Assembly: GCA_019918135.1 (NCBI GenBank)
Contig: WBZZ01006245.1
Coordinates: 33,501-97,500 of the forward strand
Source of the DNA: Paulinella micropora
Taxonomy: Eukaryota; Cercozoa; Imbricatea; Euglyphida; Paulinellidae
Direction: 5' to 3'
DNA: 64,000 nucleotides
In this document: one piece after another, positions 27,380-37,844 of the stretch
Position numbering within the stretch: the first letter of the stretch is position 1
Layout of the letters: each line of letters starts with the position of its first letter
Program-made: the position numbers and the translations under genes
The notes under the pieces: generated by a model
Databases searched by the model: none
What the model saw: only the letters and a program-made list of their open reading frames with translations
Told to the model about the DNA's origin: nothing

Positions 27380-27748
27380 CACAGCCAAACGATACCCGGT
27401 ATGATACCCGGTATGATACCCGGTATGATACCCGGTATGATACCCGGTATGATACCCGGTATGATACCCGGTATGATACCCCTAGGGTATGATACGCCCA
27501 TACCCCCCCCCCCCCTCTCCCATATTCCTGGGTTATGATACCCTTCCCCCGTATCCCTGGGTTATGATACCCTCCCCCGCCCCATACCCCCCCCCCCCCC
27601 CGATGTATGGAACAGGAGTATGGGACAGGAGTATCATACCCCGGGGTATGGGACAGGGGTATATGGACTAGGGGTATCGGTTTATGATACCCCAGGGGTA
27701 CCATACCAGGTATCAAACCCGGATATGGGAGGGTATCGTTTGGCTGTG
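27380..27748. mobile_element. CACTA-like MITE inside the copia element
   Basis: Perfect 18-bp terminal inverted repeats (27380-27397 and 27731-27748, starting CACAGCC) are flanked on each side by TTG, a 3-bp target duplication. The interior is a tandem array of GGTATGATACCC (27398-27490) followed by poly-C and GGTATCATACC variants. CACAG ends, 3-bp duplication and subterminal repeats are hallmarks of CACTA/EnSpm elements. No coding capacity (369 bp), so it moved with a transposase from elsewhere. A minus-strand Ile-Ile-Pro-Gly repeat frame here is a repeat artefact. Confidence 0.8.
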
Positions 27749-27859
27749 TTGGCCACCATCGCTACTACCACAAGGTCCGTCTCCTCTGGATAGAGTAGGA
27801 GACAGTGTAGAGTCACAGACAGAGCGGACAAGCGAGACACACACACATGAAACACCTGT

Positions 27860-28677
27860 GGGGAAAAGCAGTAAAAGAGGCACAGAACACGGAAAGGTAA
27901 TAAGCTTTGAGGACTTTAAAAGAATAAGTGAACAGCTGAACAACCTGTGTGTTTTGGATGATGAAACGGGAGATGTTGTGATGATGACAAAGAAGGAAGG
28001 AGAGAGAGTAGCAGAGGCAGACGGACTGTTGACAGATGTGTTTTGGGCTGTGAACGAAGTGTTTCTGAAGCATGCAGCATGCACACCACAAATCACAAGA
28101 GACAGTCATAGAGAAGCGAGCAGCTAGAACCACTCAGAGTGCAAAAGCTAAGGAAAGAGCTAAATGGGAGTGTGTCAGACACAGTGAAGGACATCCACGA
28201 CCTGAGAAGACGGAAATAGCTAGGTTGCTATATGCGTTAACGAAGGGAGCAGAAAAGATAGTAGTGAAAGAGGGTTTGTGTTTCGACCCGGACGGCAAAG
28301 AGAACGAGTTTTACACAGAGCTGTTAGGAAAAATAGACTATGGAATACTCGACTTAGCTAAGAACCACGACAATCAATTTGCTCTTTTCATTGTGCGATC
28401 GATGCCCCACCTTATGAAGATTTGGCATGAGGTAGAAGCGAGAGGGGTTACACTGAACGCACTTTTGCGGAAGCTACACTCAGCTGCAGGAGATGCATAC
28501 AAGTTCTTCAGTCCAGAACAGGCAGCAGCGAGAAAGAGGGAGTTTGACAGGAAGAGACGGGAGATACACGGACACTCAGATATGGAGGAGGATGATGAGG
28601 ATTTCGACCCGGAAAACCTAGAACACTCCAGAACCTCCAAGGAGATGAGGTCGGGAATTCCCATAAGTTTTAAATAG
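27860..28677 (+). pseudogene. Unrecognised coding segment between gag and protease
   Basis: Two overlapping frames (27684-28127 and 28072-28677) carry protein-like sequence: ISFEDFKRISEQLNNL, KGAEKIVVKEGLCFDPDG, LAKNHDNQFALFIVRSMPHL, with an acidic end. A frame change lies near 28100. The distance from zinc knuckle to protease (about 2.7 kb, 0.37 kb of it the MITE) is long for copia, so this may be an extra gag or accessory domain. No family recognised. Confidence 0.45.
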
Positions 28678-28782
28678 TATTGCGAGGCACGAGAAGAGCT
28701 TGATTGGATGTACGAGGAGAGATTTGAGAGAGAAAGAAAGAACAAAGCCCAAAAGAAAGGGAGTGAGGAGGATGAAGAGGAA

Positions 28783-29281
28783 GATCACAATCTCATGGTA
28801 GACGATAGCGAGACGGTAGGACGCAAGAAAAAGATGACAGATTAAGACAGCGGATCGTCCAGGGATATAGCATGTACACCGCACATCTTACACAACGTCC
28901 GAGAGATCGAACCCGTTAGCTTAGTCACCGGAAACGGAATAGAGTGTGGTGCGAAACATGGGGGAAGCGAGGTTGACAAGAATAGATGGATCAGGAAAGC
29001 CAGTTTTGGTAAAGAAAGATATGCTGTTAGACAACAGGGTGCCAGTCAACATTATGTCTACTGGAAACGTGGACCATAACCACCACAGATCTATCATTCA
29101 CCAAAACGGGCAACTACTAATCCTAAAGCACCCCATAAGAATTAAAGAGAGTGACGTGATCGTGAGGGGGAGACTTACGCCTGGCATGCTCTATCGCTGG
29201 GACAATGAGAAAAACAAGCCCCTCAACATAAACGAGCGTTGCAACCCCAAAGTGAAAGAGAAGAAGAATAAGACGGGGTAA
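28783..29281 (+). pseudogene. Copia aspartic protease region
   Basis: DSGSSRDI at 28846 matches the copia protease active site (D-S/T-G-A/S-S/T). It is followed in another frame by TRIDGSGKPVLVKKDMLLD (from about 28970) and a stretch leading to the integrase. In-frame stops at 28843 and elsewhere break it. The enzyme would cut the Gag-Pol polyprotein. Confidence 0.6.
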
Positions 29282-29289
29282 GCGGGGCG

Positions 29290-30483
29290 GGAATCCCCAA
29301 AGAGAGAGAAAGTGAGAGCAAGCAAGCGAGAGTAAGTGAGAACGAGGAAGCTAGAGGCAGCGTTTTATACGCTATATATCCTGAGAAAGGTAAGAAGGGT
29401 AAGCCCGTTGACATTTACGTCATACATCAGTGTAGTGGGCATAAAGCTTTACCGAAGACCTATGCATTAGGCAAGGCAAGGGGTAGAAAATTAACAGGAA
29501 GCGAGGATAGTGTTAGATTTTGTGAAGCCTGTATGATGGGGAAAGCTAAAGTGTTACCCAGATTTAAGGTTAATAGAAAAAGGAGAGCGAGTTACCTTTG
29601 TGAGATTTTGCACATAGATACTTCCGGACCATGGGCGGTAATGTCAGTTCACGGTAAGTACTATAAATTTTGCGTTACAAACGATTACTCAGGGTACATC
29701 AAAGATTATTATTTACGATACAAGAACGAATTTGTAGACTGTTTGAAGCAAGCGGTAGCATGGTTTGAAAGGCAGACAGGGAAGAAAGTCAGACAGATCA
29801 CTTGCGACAATAAGTTCGATGTCCCAACTGAGATTATAGAGTGGTGGAAACCCCTACAATTCATTTGGAAGACTAGTGCTCCAGGTGATAAAGATGGCAA
29901 TCCCATAGCTGAGAAGGTCAACGACATCACAGCCGGACCAGCCCGGGCCATGCGATACGAGGCTAATTTACCACCCCAGTTTTGGGCGGAAATGGAACAC
30001 ACAGCCACAACATTGCACAACATTCTACCAGCCACGACAGGGCCTAGGAAAGAAACTTCACCTTTTGAGCAATGTCTGGGCTACAAGCCAGCTATCCGAC
30101 AACTTAAGCCTATAGGATGTTTAGGTGTAATGTACATAGGAAAGCAGGTAGGCAAAGGCAACTATAGGGGAAAGCGTGTAATGTTACTTGGATATGATGT
30201 ATTTAAGGAACTATACAGAGTTTGGGATGGTCGAAAGGTCATCACAAATGTGCGCAATGTACGCTTTAACCACAATGTAGTTGGCAAGGATGCTCACCCA
30301 CCCAGAGAAGTTAGATGGGACGACGAGGAATCTGAGGGGGAGAGTAATGACACCGTACAGCTAGAACAGCCGTTAGACGAACCTGAGCATAAAGATGAGG
30401 GGGAGTTAGACAAACATGAGGAGTTACAGGAAGAAAAGACATTCACCGTCCAGATTCCGGTCTCCCATCAGAGTCGAAGGTAG
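29290..30483 (+). CDS. Copia integrase
   Basis: The zinc-binding HHCC motif is visible upstream of the ATG at 29533: HQCSGH (near 29425) and CEAC (near 29525). The catalytic core follows: LHIDTSGPW (first Asp), TCDNKFD (second Asp) and GNPIAEK (Glu), with PPQFWAEMEHTATTLHNILP after it, as in Ty1/copia integrases. The frame stays open to 30483, where an acidic linker begins. It inserts the cDNA; the 5-bp target duplication fits. Zinc finger and core are in the same frame, so the open region starts before 29533. Confidence 0.85.
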   Translation, partial: GIPKERESESKQARVSENEEARGSVLYAIYPEKGKKGKPVDIYVIHQCSGHKALPKTYALGKARGRKLTGSEDSVRFCEACMMGKAKVLPRFKVNRKRRASYLCEILHIDTSGPWAVMSVHGKYYKFCVTNDYSGYIKDYYLRYKNEFVDCLKQAVAWFERQTGKKVRQITCDNKFDVPTEIIEWWKPLQFIWKTSAPGDKDGNPIAEKVNDITAGPARAMRYEANLPPQFWAEMEHTATTLHNILPATTGPRKETSPFEQCLGYKPAIRQLKPIGCLGVMYIGKQVGKGNYRGKRVMLLGYDVFKELYRVWDGRKVITNVRNVRFNHNVVGKDAHPPREVRWDDEESEGESNDTVQLEQPLDEPEHKDEGELDKHEELQEEKTFTVQIPVSHQSRR

Positions 30484-30748
30484 ATCTAGCTGACAACAAG
30501 GATGATGGAGTAACACCCGTCACATCGTTAGAGGCGCAAAGCCCTGAAGCAGACCACCCTAGTAGGAGGTACGTAGAGGGAGAAGCGCCCACAAAGGGCC
30601 TCACTTGGGAGCAAAGTGACAAGATCACATCAGCTAACATAGTGAGAAGGACACGAGAAACAAAGGTAAGGACACCAGTTACACAACCACCTCCAGAAAA
30701 GAAGGCAGCAGTAAATGCAGCTACATTGACAGGAGAGAGAGAGTTAGT

Positions 30749-31160
30749 GTGCCGGGAGTAGCTTTCGGAGAAGAATGGGCAAAGGAAGAATATGGAGACA
30801 ACTGGCAATCAGTTAAGAGAGAAGGAAAAGTCTTAGAACCATGCGAGAAGGGAGAGAGACTTAAAGTCCGTAAGATGCCTAAGCCCAGTCACTTCGTAGT
30901 CTTTGACCGGTCAGGTAGAAAAGATGTTAGATAGCGAAATTAGAAAGTATCTGATAGATAGGATAAGACCCGTCGGAGAACTAGAGCATCCCGAGATGTT
31001 CGCAGAAAGTATCGTAGAGGATCAAACCACTGCGTTACTGTACCTGACATTGAAGGTACCAAAGGCAATCGTTGATGAGGGATCAACTGCGAAAGAGTTG
31101 AAAGCAGGGATGGGTAAAGAGATTGAAGCTCTAAGTCTTTTAACACTTACATGTGGGTAA
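30749..31160 (+). pseudogene. Copia linker and RT N-terminal part, other frames
   Basis: Short frames continue the polyprotein: 30749-30934, then 30903-31160, which ends with STAKELKAGMGKEIEALSLL. The latter corresponds to the conserved EA...W..AM..E...L block just before the RT. It changes frame near 31150, where the RT frame starts. Confidence 0.55.
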
Positions 31161-32629
31161 GCCCTAAGGAAGCGAAAGAAAAAGGAGTAAAAATAGTGAG
31201 ACTAACATGGGTACATAAAGTCAAACTAGACGAAAAAGGACGTAAGTTCATAAAGTCAAGGTTAGCTTTGCGGGGAGATATGCTAGAGCCAGGAGTTAGC
31301 TATAACCCAGATCAATTATTTATGCCCTGTGCCGCGCATCGCTCATTACTCTTTTTGTCTAAGCTTGCAGCATGGCATGGACATAAGCTATACGGTATAG
31401 ACTTCAAAAATGCTTATCTGAATGCACGAATGCATGATCCTGTTTATGCTTATGCACCCGATGGGATAGACAGTGAAGAGCATAAAGGCATGATATGGAT
31501 AGTAGATGGAGCTCTGTATGGCGCGCCGCAAGCTGGTAGGAGATGGTATGAAATCTTAGTCCCTAAGTTAGAGGAATTAGGATTCAGGTTACTAGACTCA
31601 GATTTATGTATGTTCGTTGAAAAAGACAAGCCGATAAGAGATGCTATCATTGGTATTTTCCATGTAGATGATCTTATTTTCTCAGCTCCTAACGAACAAG
31701 CGTATGACCGTTTCGCTAGTAAACTAGAAAAGTTTTATCCTCTTAAGCGTTTGGGAATGGCTAAAGAGTTCAAAGGAATAGAGATAGTTCAGGAAGGAGG
31801 ATGCATTTTACTGCATCAGAAGAAGTATCAGAAACAGATTTTAAAGGATGTAGGATATGCCGATGTTAGACCAGTAAGCACTCCTAGCGCAGAACATGAG
31901 CCAGAACCTAGTATGGGAGAAACAAGCGTTCTTAGAAAGCATTCAAGTCCTAGTTTAGTAGGTAAACTCTTGTTTCTAACTAAGATGACACGTCCAGATG
32001 CTGATCAAGCACTGAATGCAGCTAGCGTGATGCAAACAGTAAATCCAGGACTTGCTTATGCTTTACTAGGTAGGATCTTCAGATATCTGAAAAGTTCGTA
32101 TCGCGGTATTGCATTTCACGGGCCTAGATCGTCACAAAAAGGAAGGACGTACCCCAAGATTACTTTATGGCCAGATGCTGCGCATAAGGTCTGTAAGAAA
32201 ACAGGAAAGTCACGTACAGGTTATATAGTGCTTTGGGGTGGAGACCCGGTAGCTTGGTTATCGAAACGAGAGACTAGAATTGCACTAAGCTCTAATGACG
32301 CGGAAATTTTCGCAGCAGCAGAGTGCATACGAGAAGGATTGGCTATCAGACACATCACAGAAGAGTTAGGTATAGCACGGAAAGGGCCGATAGAGCTTTA
32401 CGAAGATAATGCACAGACTATCTTAGCAGCAGAGAGGGGAATGTCAGGACCACGTACTAAACACTTACCCTTAGAACTGCATTTCATTCATCATGCACAG
32501 AGAGACAATGAGATTAAGGTTGTAAAGGTAGGAACTAAGAAACAAATAGCAGACGTATTAACCAAACATGTTCCTAAGGACCAATTCGAATATCTCGTTA
32601 GTAAATTTATGGTAACACTTGATATATAA
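31151..32629 (+). CDS. Copia reverse transcriptase and RNase H
   Basis: 492 residues open throughout. RT motifs in order: RLTWVHKVKLDEKG, KSRLALRGD, YGIDFKNAYLNA (catalytic Asp), LYGAPQAGRRWY and FHVDDLIF (the D-D pair; FHVDD replaces the usual YVDD). RNase H motifs: WPDAAHK, SKRETRIALSSNDAEI and LYEDNAQTI, ending with KKQIADVLTKHVPKDQF. This is the RVT_2 family of Ty1/copia. The real protein begins upstream in another frame. Confidence 0.93.
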   Translation: MWVSPKEAKEKGVKIVRLTWVHKVKLDEKGRKFIKSRLALRGDMLEPGVSYNPDQLFMPCAAHRSLLFLSKLAAWHGHKLYGIDFKNAYLNARMHDPVYAYAPDGIDSEEHKGMIWIVDGALYGAPQAGRRWYEILVPKLEELGFRLLDSDLCMFVEKDKPIRDAIIGIFHVDDLIFSAPNEQAYDRFASKLEKFYPLKRLGMAKEFKGIEIVQEGGCILLHQKKYQKQILKDVGYADVRPVSTPSAEHEPEPSMGETSVLRKHSSPSLVGKLLFLTKMTRPDADQALNAASVMQTVNPGLAYALLGRIFRYLKSSYRGIAFHGPRSSQKGRTYPKITLWPDAAHKVCKKTGKSRTGYIVLWGGDPVAWLSKRETRIALSSNDAEIFAAAECIREGLAIRHITEELGIARKGPIELYEDNAQTILAAERGMSGPRTKHLPLELHFIHHAQRDNEIKVVKVGTKKQIADVLTKHVPKDQFEYLVSKFMVTLDI

Positions 32630-33310
32630 TTTTACATCTCAAGTCTGCGAACTCACGCATAATACGCAAATTTACGCAAAGTCAACTCATGTTGTTGTTT
32701 TGTGAGTTTTCTCTCTTTGAAGTGGGCAGGAAGTGCTTTGCGCAGGTAGTCGAGCGGCATCTTTTGGCATTGCTTCCGTTGAAGTAGAAGTCGAGCGCGA
32801 GAACGAAGCGCGTGGATTATCCACCATCGGTCGTTGATCGCGGCAAGAGTGGAAGAAGAGCATATGACGACGGGGCGGAATACGGCGGAAGTAGTTTTTA
32901 TTGGCGGAATGGCAAATTTAACTAATTATATTGGACTCATTGAGTCAGTAATGTAATTCAGTTCATGTGATGAAGGGGTCATACTGTAAGGACCTACTGC
33001 TATTGTTTTAATCGTATTGAAATGATTATTTCAGGTTGTCAAACCGTGACTATCATTTCAGTTTTTCAACCTGAAATAGAGGCCATTACGAGATGCCATT
33101 ACGGCAATGAAGCGAAGGCAGGCAGACCAGAACGGGATTGGCAATTTTTCAGTTTTGAGACTTAACTATTATTTAAGGTTGTCAAACTGTGACTATCATT
33201 TCAGTTTCTCAACCTCAAGTAAGGGCCATTATCGCAATATGCGATAGTTATTAATTGTAGATGTATTGATCACTTATAACTTGCATTATCGACATAGAAC
33301 TAAGGGGGAG
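32630..33310 (+). other. Copia 3' untranslated region with duplicated hairpin
   Basis: No gene. Two related stem-loops occur: 33028-33038 with 33067-33077 (11-bp perfect stem, ATTTCAGGTTG) and a weaker one at 33176-33215. The loops share GTGACTATCATTTCAGTTT. A polypurine tract follows. The hairpins may serve in packaging or termination. Confidence 0.55.
33302..33310 (+). promoter_or_regulatory. Polypurine tract
   Basis: AAGGGGGAG directly precedes the 3' LTR, where plus-strand DNA synthesis starts in LTR retroelements. Confidence 0.85.
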
Positions 33311-33631
33311 CGTTGATAGGACAATTACGTTTTACTTTTAGTGATTACTTTGTGACTGGTAAGTAATTTATCCGTATAGTTCTAGTCAATAATTATAACG
33401 GACGTAACGGTCCATATTGGCATTCAGAATTGGACACTGACCATTGTGTAATGATTACAGTCGTGCGGACTTTATTTCAGTTTCATTAATATTACCTTTG
33501 AGTTTGTCAGTTCTGCTATCTACGTGCGGATTAAAAGTGTCGATTGGTATCGTGGCTTCTAACGGAGTCTCTCAGCAAACCGGCATCTAAGGTATTAGGT
33601 CCGTGAGTGACCGGGTATTACCTAATCAACG
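33311..33631 (+). repeat. 3' LTR of copia element
   Basis: 321 bp, nearly identical to the 5' LTR. Followed by the CGGTT target duplication at 33632-33636. Confidence 0.93.
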
Positions 33632-33860
33632 CGGTTTGAGTGGGCTATCTTCGTTTTGCTCCCCCACCCCTGTCAGGCTTCCTTCTCTCTCTCTCTCTCT
33701 TTCCTGATCATGCAGCCCGCAAAATCGCCCTCTCAACAGACCATAAGCCGCCTCTCGCAACAACACATTCTCACTCTCCATGTCATCAGTGCACCCAAAA
33801 AACATTGCTAATCAACTGACACTTGCCCCTCACATAGACGATAGATTAATTTCTCTTGTA

Positions 33861-35724
33861 CTACCTGCACTTTGCCCATGTGAGCCTTCTATCCTTTGCC
33901 ATGCCTGATCTGTCTCGCCCTGTCAAAAATCTCGTCATCCTTTTTAATACTTTCACCTTCTGACATTCCTCATCTGTGTGACAGTCAGAAGTGTCTGACT
34001 CACTCCCCCTGTCAAAAGTGTCTGACTCACTCCCCCTACCTAACTTTCCATGTTCCACTTTTCCTCTCTTTTCTTTCTCTCTCGGTTCTTCCTTCTCACC
34101 TGGCTCTTTTCTCGCCCTCTTCATCTTTTCAGATTCATGCAGTCTATGCTCACCCCCACACATCCTGCACTCCTTCTGACATGCGGAGAACACATGCCCC
34201 TCCATGTTACAGTTGAAACATTTCTCTTTTTTCAACGTCTTCTTTCTCGTTCCTATTCCTTTCCCTCCCTCTTTCTTATCAGTGGTGGTGTGTTTAAACC
34301 TACAGTTAGATCTATCACAGCTGCCTGACTGTTCAAACATGTAGCACACCCCAGGCACACTACGCATAGTGACTGATCCCTCTGTATGAGCAAAACGACA
34401 CTCATCCCCCACTTGCATCCACTCTCTCTCTTTGAAACCAAAACACACAACCTCTCTGCCCTTCCTCTCTTTTGTTGGCATCTTTCCCTGCGTGTCCTTT
34501 TTCTTTCTTCATCTTCTTCTCTCTTTGTTTATTTCGGTCTATTTCCAATGCTTTTTCTTCCAACTCCTCCCACCATTCCTCAAAAGACCATGCATGCTGC
34601 TTCTTTTTAATCTTCAGCGTGTTCATCCATCCTCCCCAATCCTTCCTCACCCCCTCTGACGCATACTCAGGGTTTTGTAAGGCATTGGTGATTATTGTTT
34701 CCATTGTTCTGTGGGGTGTTATGGCCTACTGCCTTTAGCTCTTCATCTAACGCAACAAACGCATCAAACTGCGGAGCATAATCACACCCCTGATCAAACG
34801 TCCATGCATTCATCGCATTTATCTTATCTTGCACATCCTCCTCACTCATCTTATCAACCTTTTGGTTAGTCTTGCCCACACAATGTGCAAGTTCTGACCA
34901 AAGTCTGGTGAGGTGTCTCTCACCAAATCTGCCACACTCCTCTTTGCTTTACCTACTAGCTGATCAAACACAAACGAAAAAGCTTCCTCTCTCTGCCTTT
35001 TCATCTCATGCTCCAAACTCTCCTCATATGCTACTATCATTCTGTCTTCCTTCTCTTTTTCCTCTAATTGCTCCTTGCTCTTCGTCTTGATTGTTGCCGT
35101 TGCTGGTGTGGAATAGGTAGGTGAAAGCTGACTACTCACTCTCCCCCTCTCCTCCACCTGCTGTTCTCCTCCCTTTGACTCACTTTTACCACTATCTCCC
35201 CCTAAAGTAGGCTGCCTTTCTGTCTCAGTAAAATAAGAGGTAAGGTTTTCTTTGTCTGTTTCTGACTCTGAGTCTAACTCAGCTTCCTCTTCCTCCTCTC
35301 TCAGCCCTATCTTTACTCTCCCTCTTGCTGATTGCTTTTCTGCTCTCTCTCCCCACCTCCACATGTAATTGGGGACTTTCTTTCTTTTGCTATGCAACGC
35401 ACTCACATTGTTCTCATGTACTAGCCTACTATGTTCTTGTGGGGTCTGGAGTGCCCCCTTAAGTCCTTTTGCCCCCAGGGCCAAAACTATTTCTCGTTGG
35501 AATGTCTTGAACGGGGTTCTCACGTCATATTGTCCTTTGGCTGTGACTTCTTTTTCTCTATTGCCTGTGCCTCGGAAAGTACTGAAACTCATTGAGGGCT
35601 TACTGTCTTGTCTTTTTCTTTGAGCAGACCAGTTGTTGTGTCCTGATGTGCTTGCCTCTTCCCACGACGTTGGTCTCCTGAAACGGGGACAGGTAGCGAA
35701 CGATGTGTTTTCAAACTCCCGCAA
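33861..35724 (-). pseudogene. Degenerate gag-like gene with CCCH and CCHC fingers
   Basis: Read on the minus strand from 35724, protein-like sequence passes through four frames (34846-35724, 34667-34879, 34402-34704, 33861-34481), implying three frameshifts. The first part is charged, with a coiled segment (LEHEMKRQREEAFSF). Near the end come a CCCH finger (CYMFEQSGSCDRSNCRFKH), a CCHC knuckle (CFNCNMEGHVFSAC) and a further CRMCGGEH. A Lys/Glu-rich tail with a tandem RGSESDT repeat ends it. The combination suggests retroelement Gag or an RNA-binding protein. No RT belongs to it in this strand. Confidence 0.5.
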
Positions 35725-35848
35725 CCACAGTGTTGCAAAAAAAGCTTCCCTTCTCGTGTGTCAATTAACGGAATGACACTAACTCTTTGACAGTCGCCTC
35801 CCAGGTCGGCGATGGTCTTCTTCCTTTCTTGCTTGCCGCAGTGTACTG

Positions 35849-35910
35849 TCCCGAATTCGCCAGACTGTCCCGAATTCGCCAGGGGGTGAACATTCCCGAA
35901 TTCGCCAAAA
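35849..35910 (+). repeat. Triplicated CCCGAATTCGCCA motif, left
   Basis: Three copies of CCCGAATTCGCCA spaced about 19 and 27 bases apart. The inverted counterpart is at 61994-62050. Marks the outer edge of the left array. Confidence 0.8.
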
Positions 35911-36019
35911 AGTGAAAACTTATTTTCAACACAACTCAGTCAAACGTGCTCCTTTTCACCTCAAACTTTCACTAAATTCATCGCAATTCAATTCTCCACA
36001 AAAAAGTTTTCAACCTCAT

Positions 36020-37440
36020 TTTCATGACTTAGGTCGAGGTGGGCCCCCTACGTCGAGGTCGGGTTCACCCTGTTTCCAGTACAGCTCGACCAGACTTGCT
36101 CCTTCCCGCCCCAAACTTTCACCACGACTTCCTCCCCACACTTCCCAGCACACGTAATACCCAGGACCAAATTTCGTGACTTAGGTTGAGGTGGTCCCTT
36201 AGGTCGAGGTCGGAATCCGTGGTCGGATTCACCTTGTTTCCAGTACAGCTCGCCCAGATTTGCTCCTTCCCGCTTCATACTTTTACCACGACTTCTTCCA
36301 CGCACTTCCCACCAAACGTAACACACACAGCGAAATTTCCTGACTTAGGTCGAGGTGGGCCCTTAGGTCGAGGTCGGCTGCACCCTGTTTCCTGCATAGT
36401 TCGCCCGGACTTACTCCTTCCCGCCCCAAACTTTCACCACGACTTCTCCCCCACACTTCCCACCACACGTAACACACTCCACGCAATTTCGTACCTTAGG
36501 TCGAGGTCGGCGCTTAGGTAGAGGTCGGCTACACCCTGTTTACCGTGCATCTTGCCCAGACTTGCTCCTTCCCGCTCCAAACTTTCACCACGACTTTTTC
36601 CTCACACTTCCCACCACACGTAACACCCAGGACGAAATTTTGTGACTTAGGTCGAGGTCGGCGCTTAGGTCGAGGTCGGATTTACCCTGTTTACAGCGCA
36701 GCTCGCCCAGACTTGCTCCTTCCCGCTCCAAACTTTCACCACTTCTTCTTGTTCACAGTTCCCACCGAACACAACATCCAGGACGAACTTTCAAGCCTGA
36801 GGTCGAGATTGGCGCTTAGTGGAAGTCAGATTTACCACTGTTTCCCTTGCACCTCGCCCAGACTTGCTCCTTCCCGCTCCAAACTTTCACCACGACTTCT
36901 GCCCCACACTTCCCACCACACGTAACACGCAGGACCAAATTTCGAGACTTAGGTTGAGGTGGGCACTTAGGTCGAGGTCGGCTGCACCCTGCTTACAGTG
37001 CACCTTACCCAGACTTGCTCCCTCCCGCTCCAAACTTTCACCACTACTTTTCCTTGCCATTTCCCACCACACGTACCACCCACGACGAGCTTTCGTAACT
37101 TAGATCGAGGTCAGCCCTTAGGACGAGGTCGGCTGCACCCTGTTTACCTTGCACCTTACCCAGACTTGCTCCTTCCACCCTCCAAACTTTCATCACTACT
37201 TTTTCCTGGCATTTCCCACCAAACGCAACACCAACGGCGAACTTTCGTAACTTAGGTCGAGGTCAGCCCTTACGTCGAGGTCGGCTGCACCCTTCTTACC
37301 GTGCACCTTACCACTAATTCTTCCCCACACTCCCCCCCCCCCTCCCGCGCCCCCCCCCCCCCCCCCGCCCAACGTACCACCCACGACGAACTTTCAAACC
37401 TGAGGTCGAAGTGGGCGCTGTTTACCGTGCACCGTACCCA
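36020..37440 (+). repeat. Tandem array of ~151-bp repeat, left
   Basis: About nine imperfect units, each with one or two copies of TTAGGTCGAGGT, then CACCCTGTTTACCGTGCA-like and GCTCCTTCCCGCTCCAAACT blocks and CACTTCCCACCACACGTAAC. The opposite orientation of the same family is at 60340-61510. Frames through it are repeat artefacts. Confidence 0.85.
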
Positions 37441-37824
37441 TACTTTCTTCTTCCCGCCTCAAACTTGCTCGTTACATGATCCGCTGTCCATGCCCTTGAT
37501 ACAGGTATTAATTTCCACTTCCACCGCTGCACCCGGAACTCCGTCGAAAGAACCAAATGTACATGATGCAGCGTCCAACTCCATGCACTTGGGGCAGATA
37601 TTATACACCATTCCCTTTTCGCTCCCTTGCCACTATATGTATCTTGACAGCCTCACCTTGTGCACAGCAGACACTTGCGCCTGCACATTCCCTTGTGTGG
37701 AAACACTCAGCGTGTTCACTACCACTTACATTAACGCTTGCTCCGTTCTGCCAGCGTTCATACCAAACACTTCTGTTGCAGCATCCCTGTTACAGCATGA
37801 CGAAGTGGTAAATAATAAGGATCC

Positions 37825-37844
37825 GGTCTCATACCAATGAGACC
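37825..37844. other. Hairpin at left module edge
   Basis: GGTCTCAT, loop ACCA, ATGAGACC. Partner of the 26-bp palindrome at 48959-48984, whose arms contain the same GTCTCAT. Confidence 0.7.

Larger units (their letters stand above)
24651..33631 (+). mobile_element. Ty1/copia LTR retrotransposon, 9 kb, with target duplication
   Basis: Order gag, protease, integrase, RT, RNase H is that of Ty1/copia (Pseudoviridae-type) elements. LTRs are 318 and 321 bp and nearly identical. The element is flanked by CGGTT on both sides (24646-24650 and 33632-33636), a perfect 5-bp target duplication that fixes the ends. By this placement the LTRs start CGTTGAT and end ATCAACG, not the usual TG...CA. The coding region carries several frameshifts and stops, and a MITE, so this copy is probably non-autonomous although the LTRs diverge little. 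Confidence 0.93.

Noticed and set aside
27398-27490. CRISPR-like array of short repeats
   Set aside because: Contiguous 12-bp tandem units without spacers, inside terminal inverted repeats in a eukaryotic retroelement.
27258-27716. Minus-strand Ile-Ile-Pro-Gly repeat protein
   Set aside because: Encoded by the subterminal repeats of the MITE at 27380-27748.
36020-37440. Chain of overlapping 60-130 residue frames
   Set aside because: All fall in the 151-bp satellite and repeat one another; no codon bias or domains.
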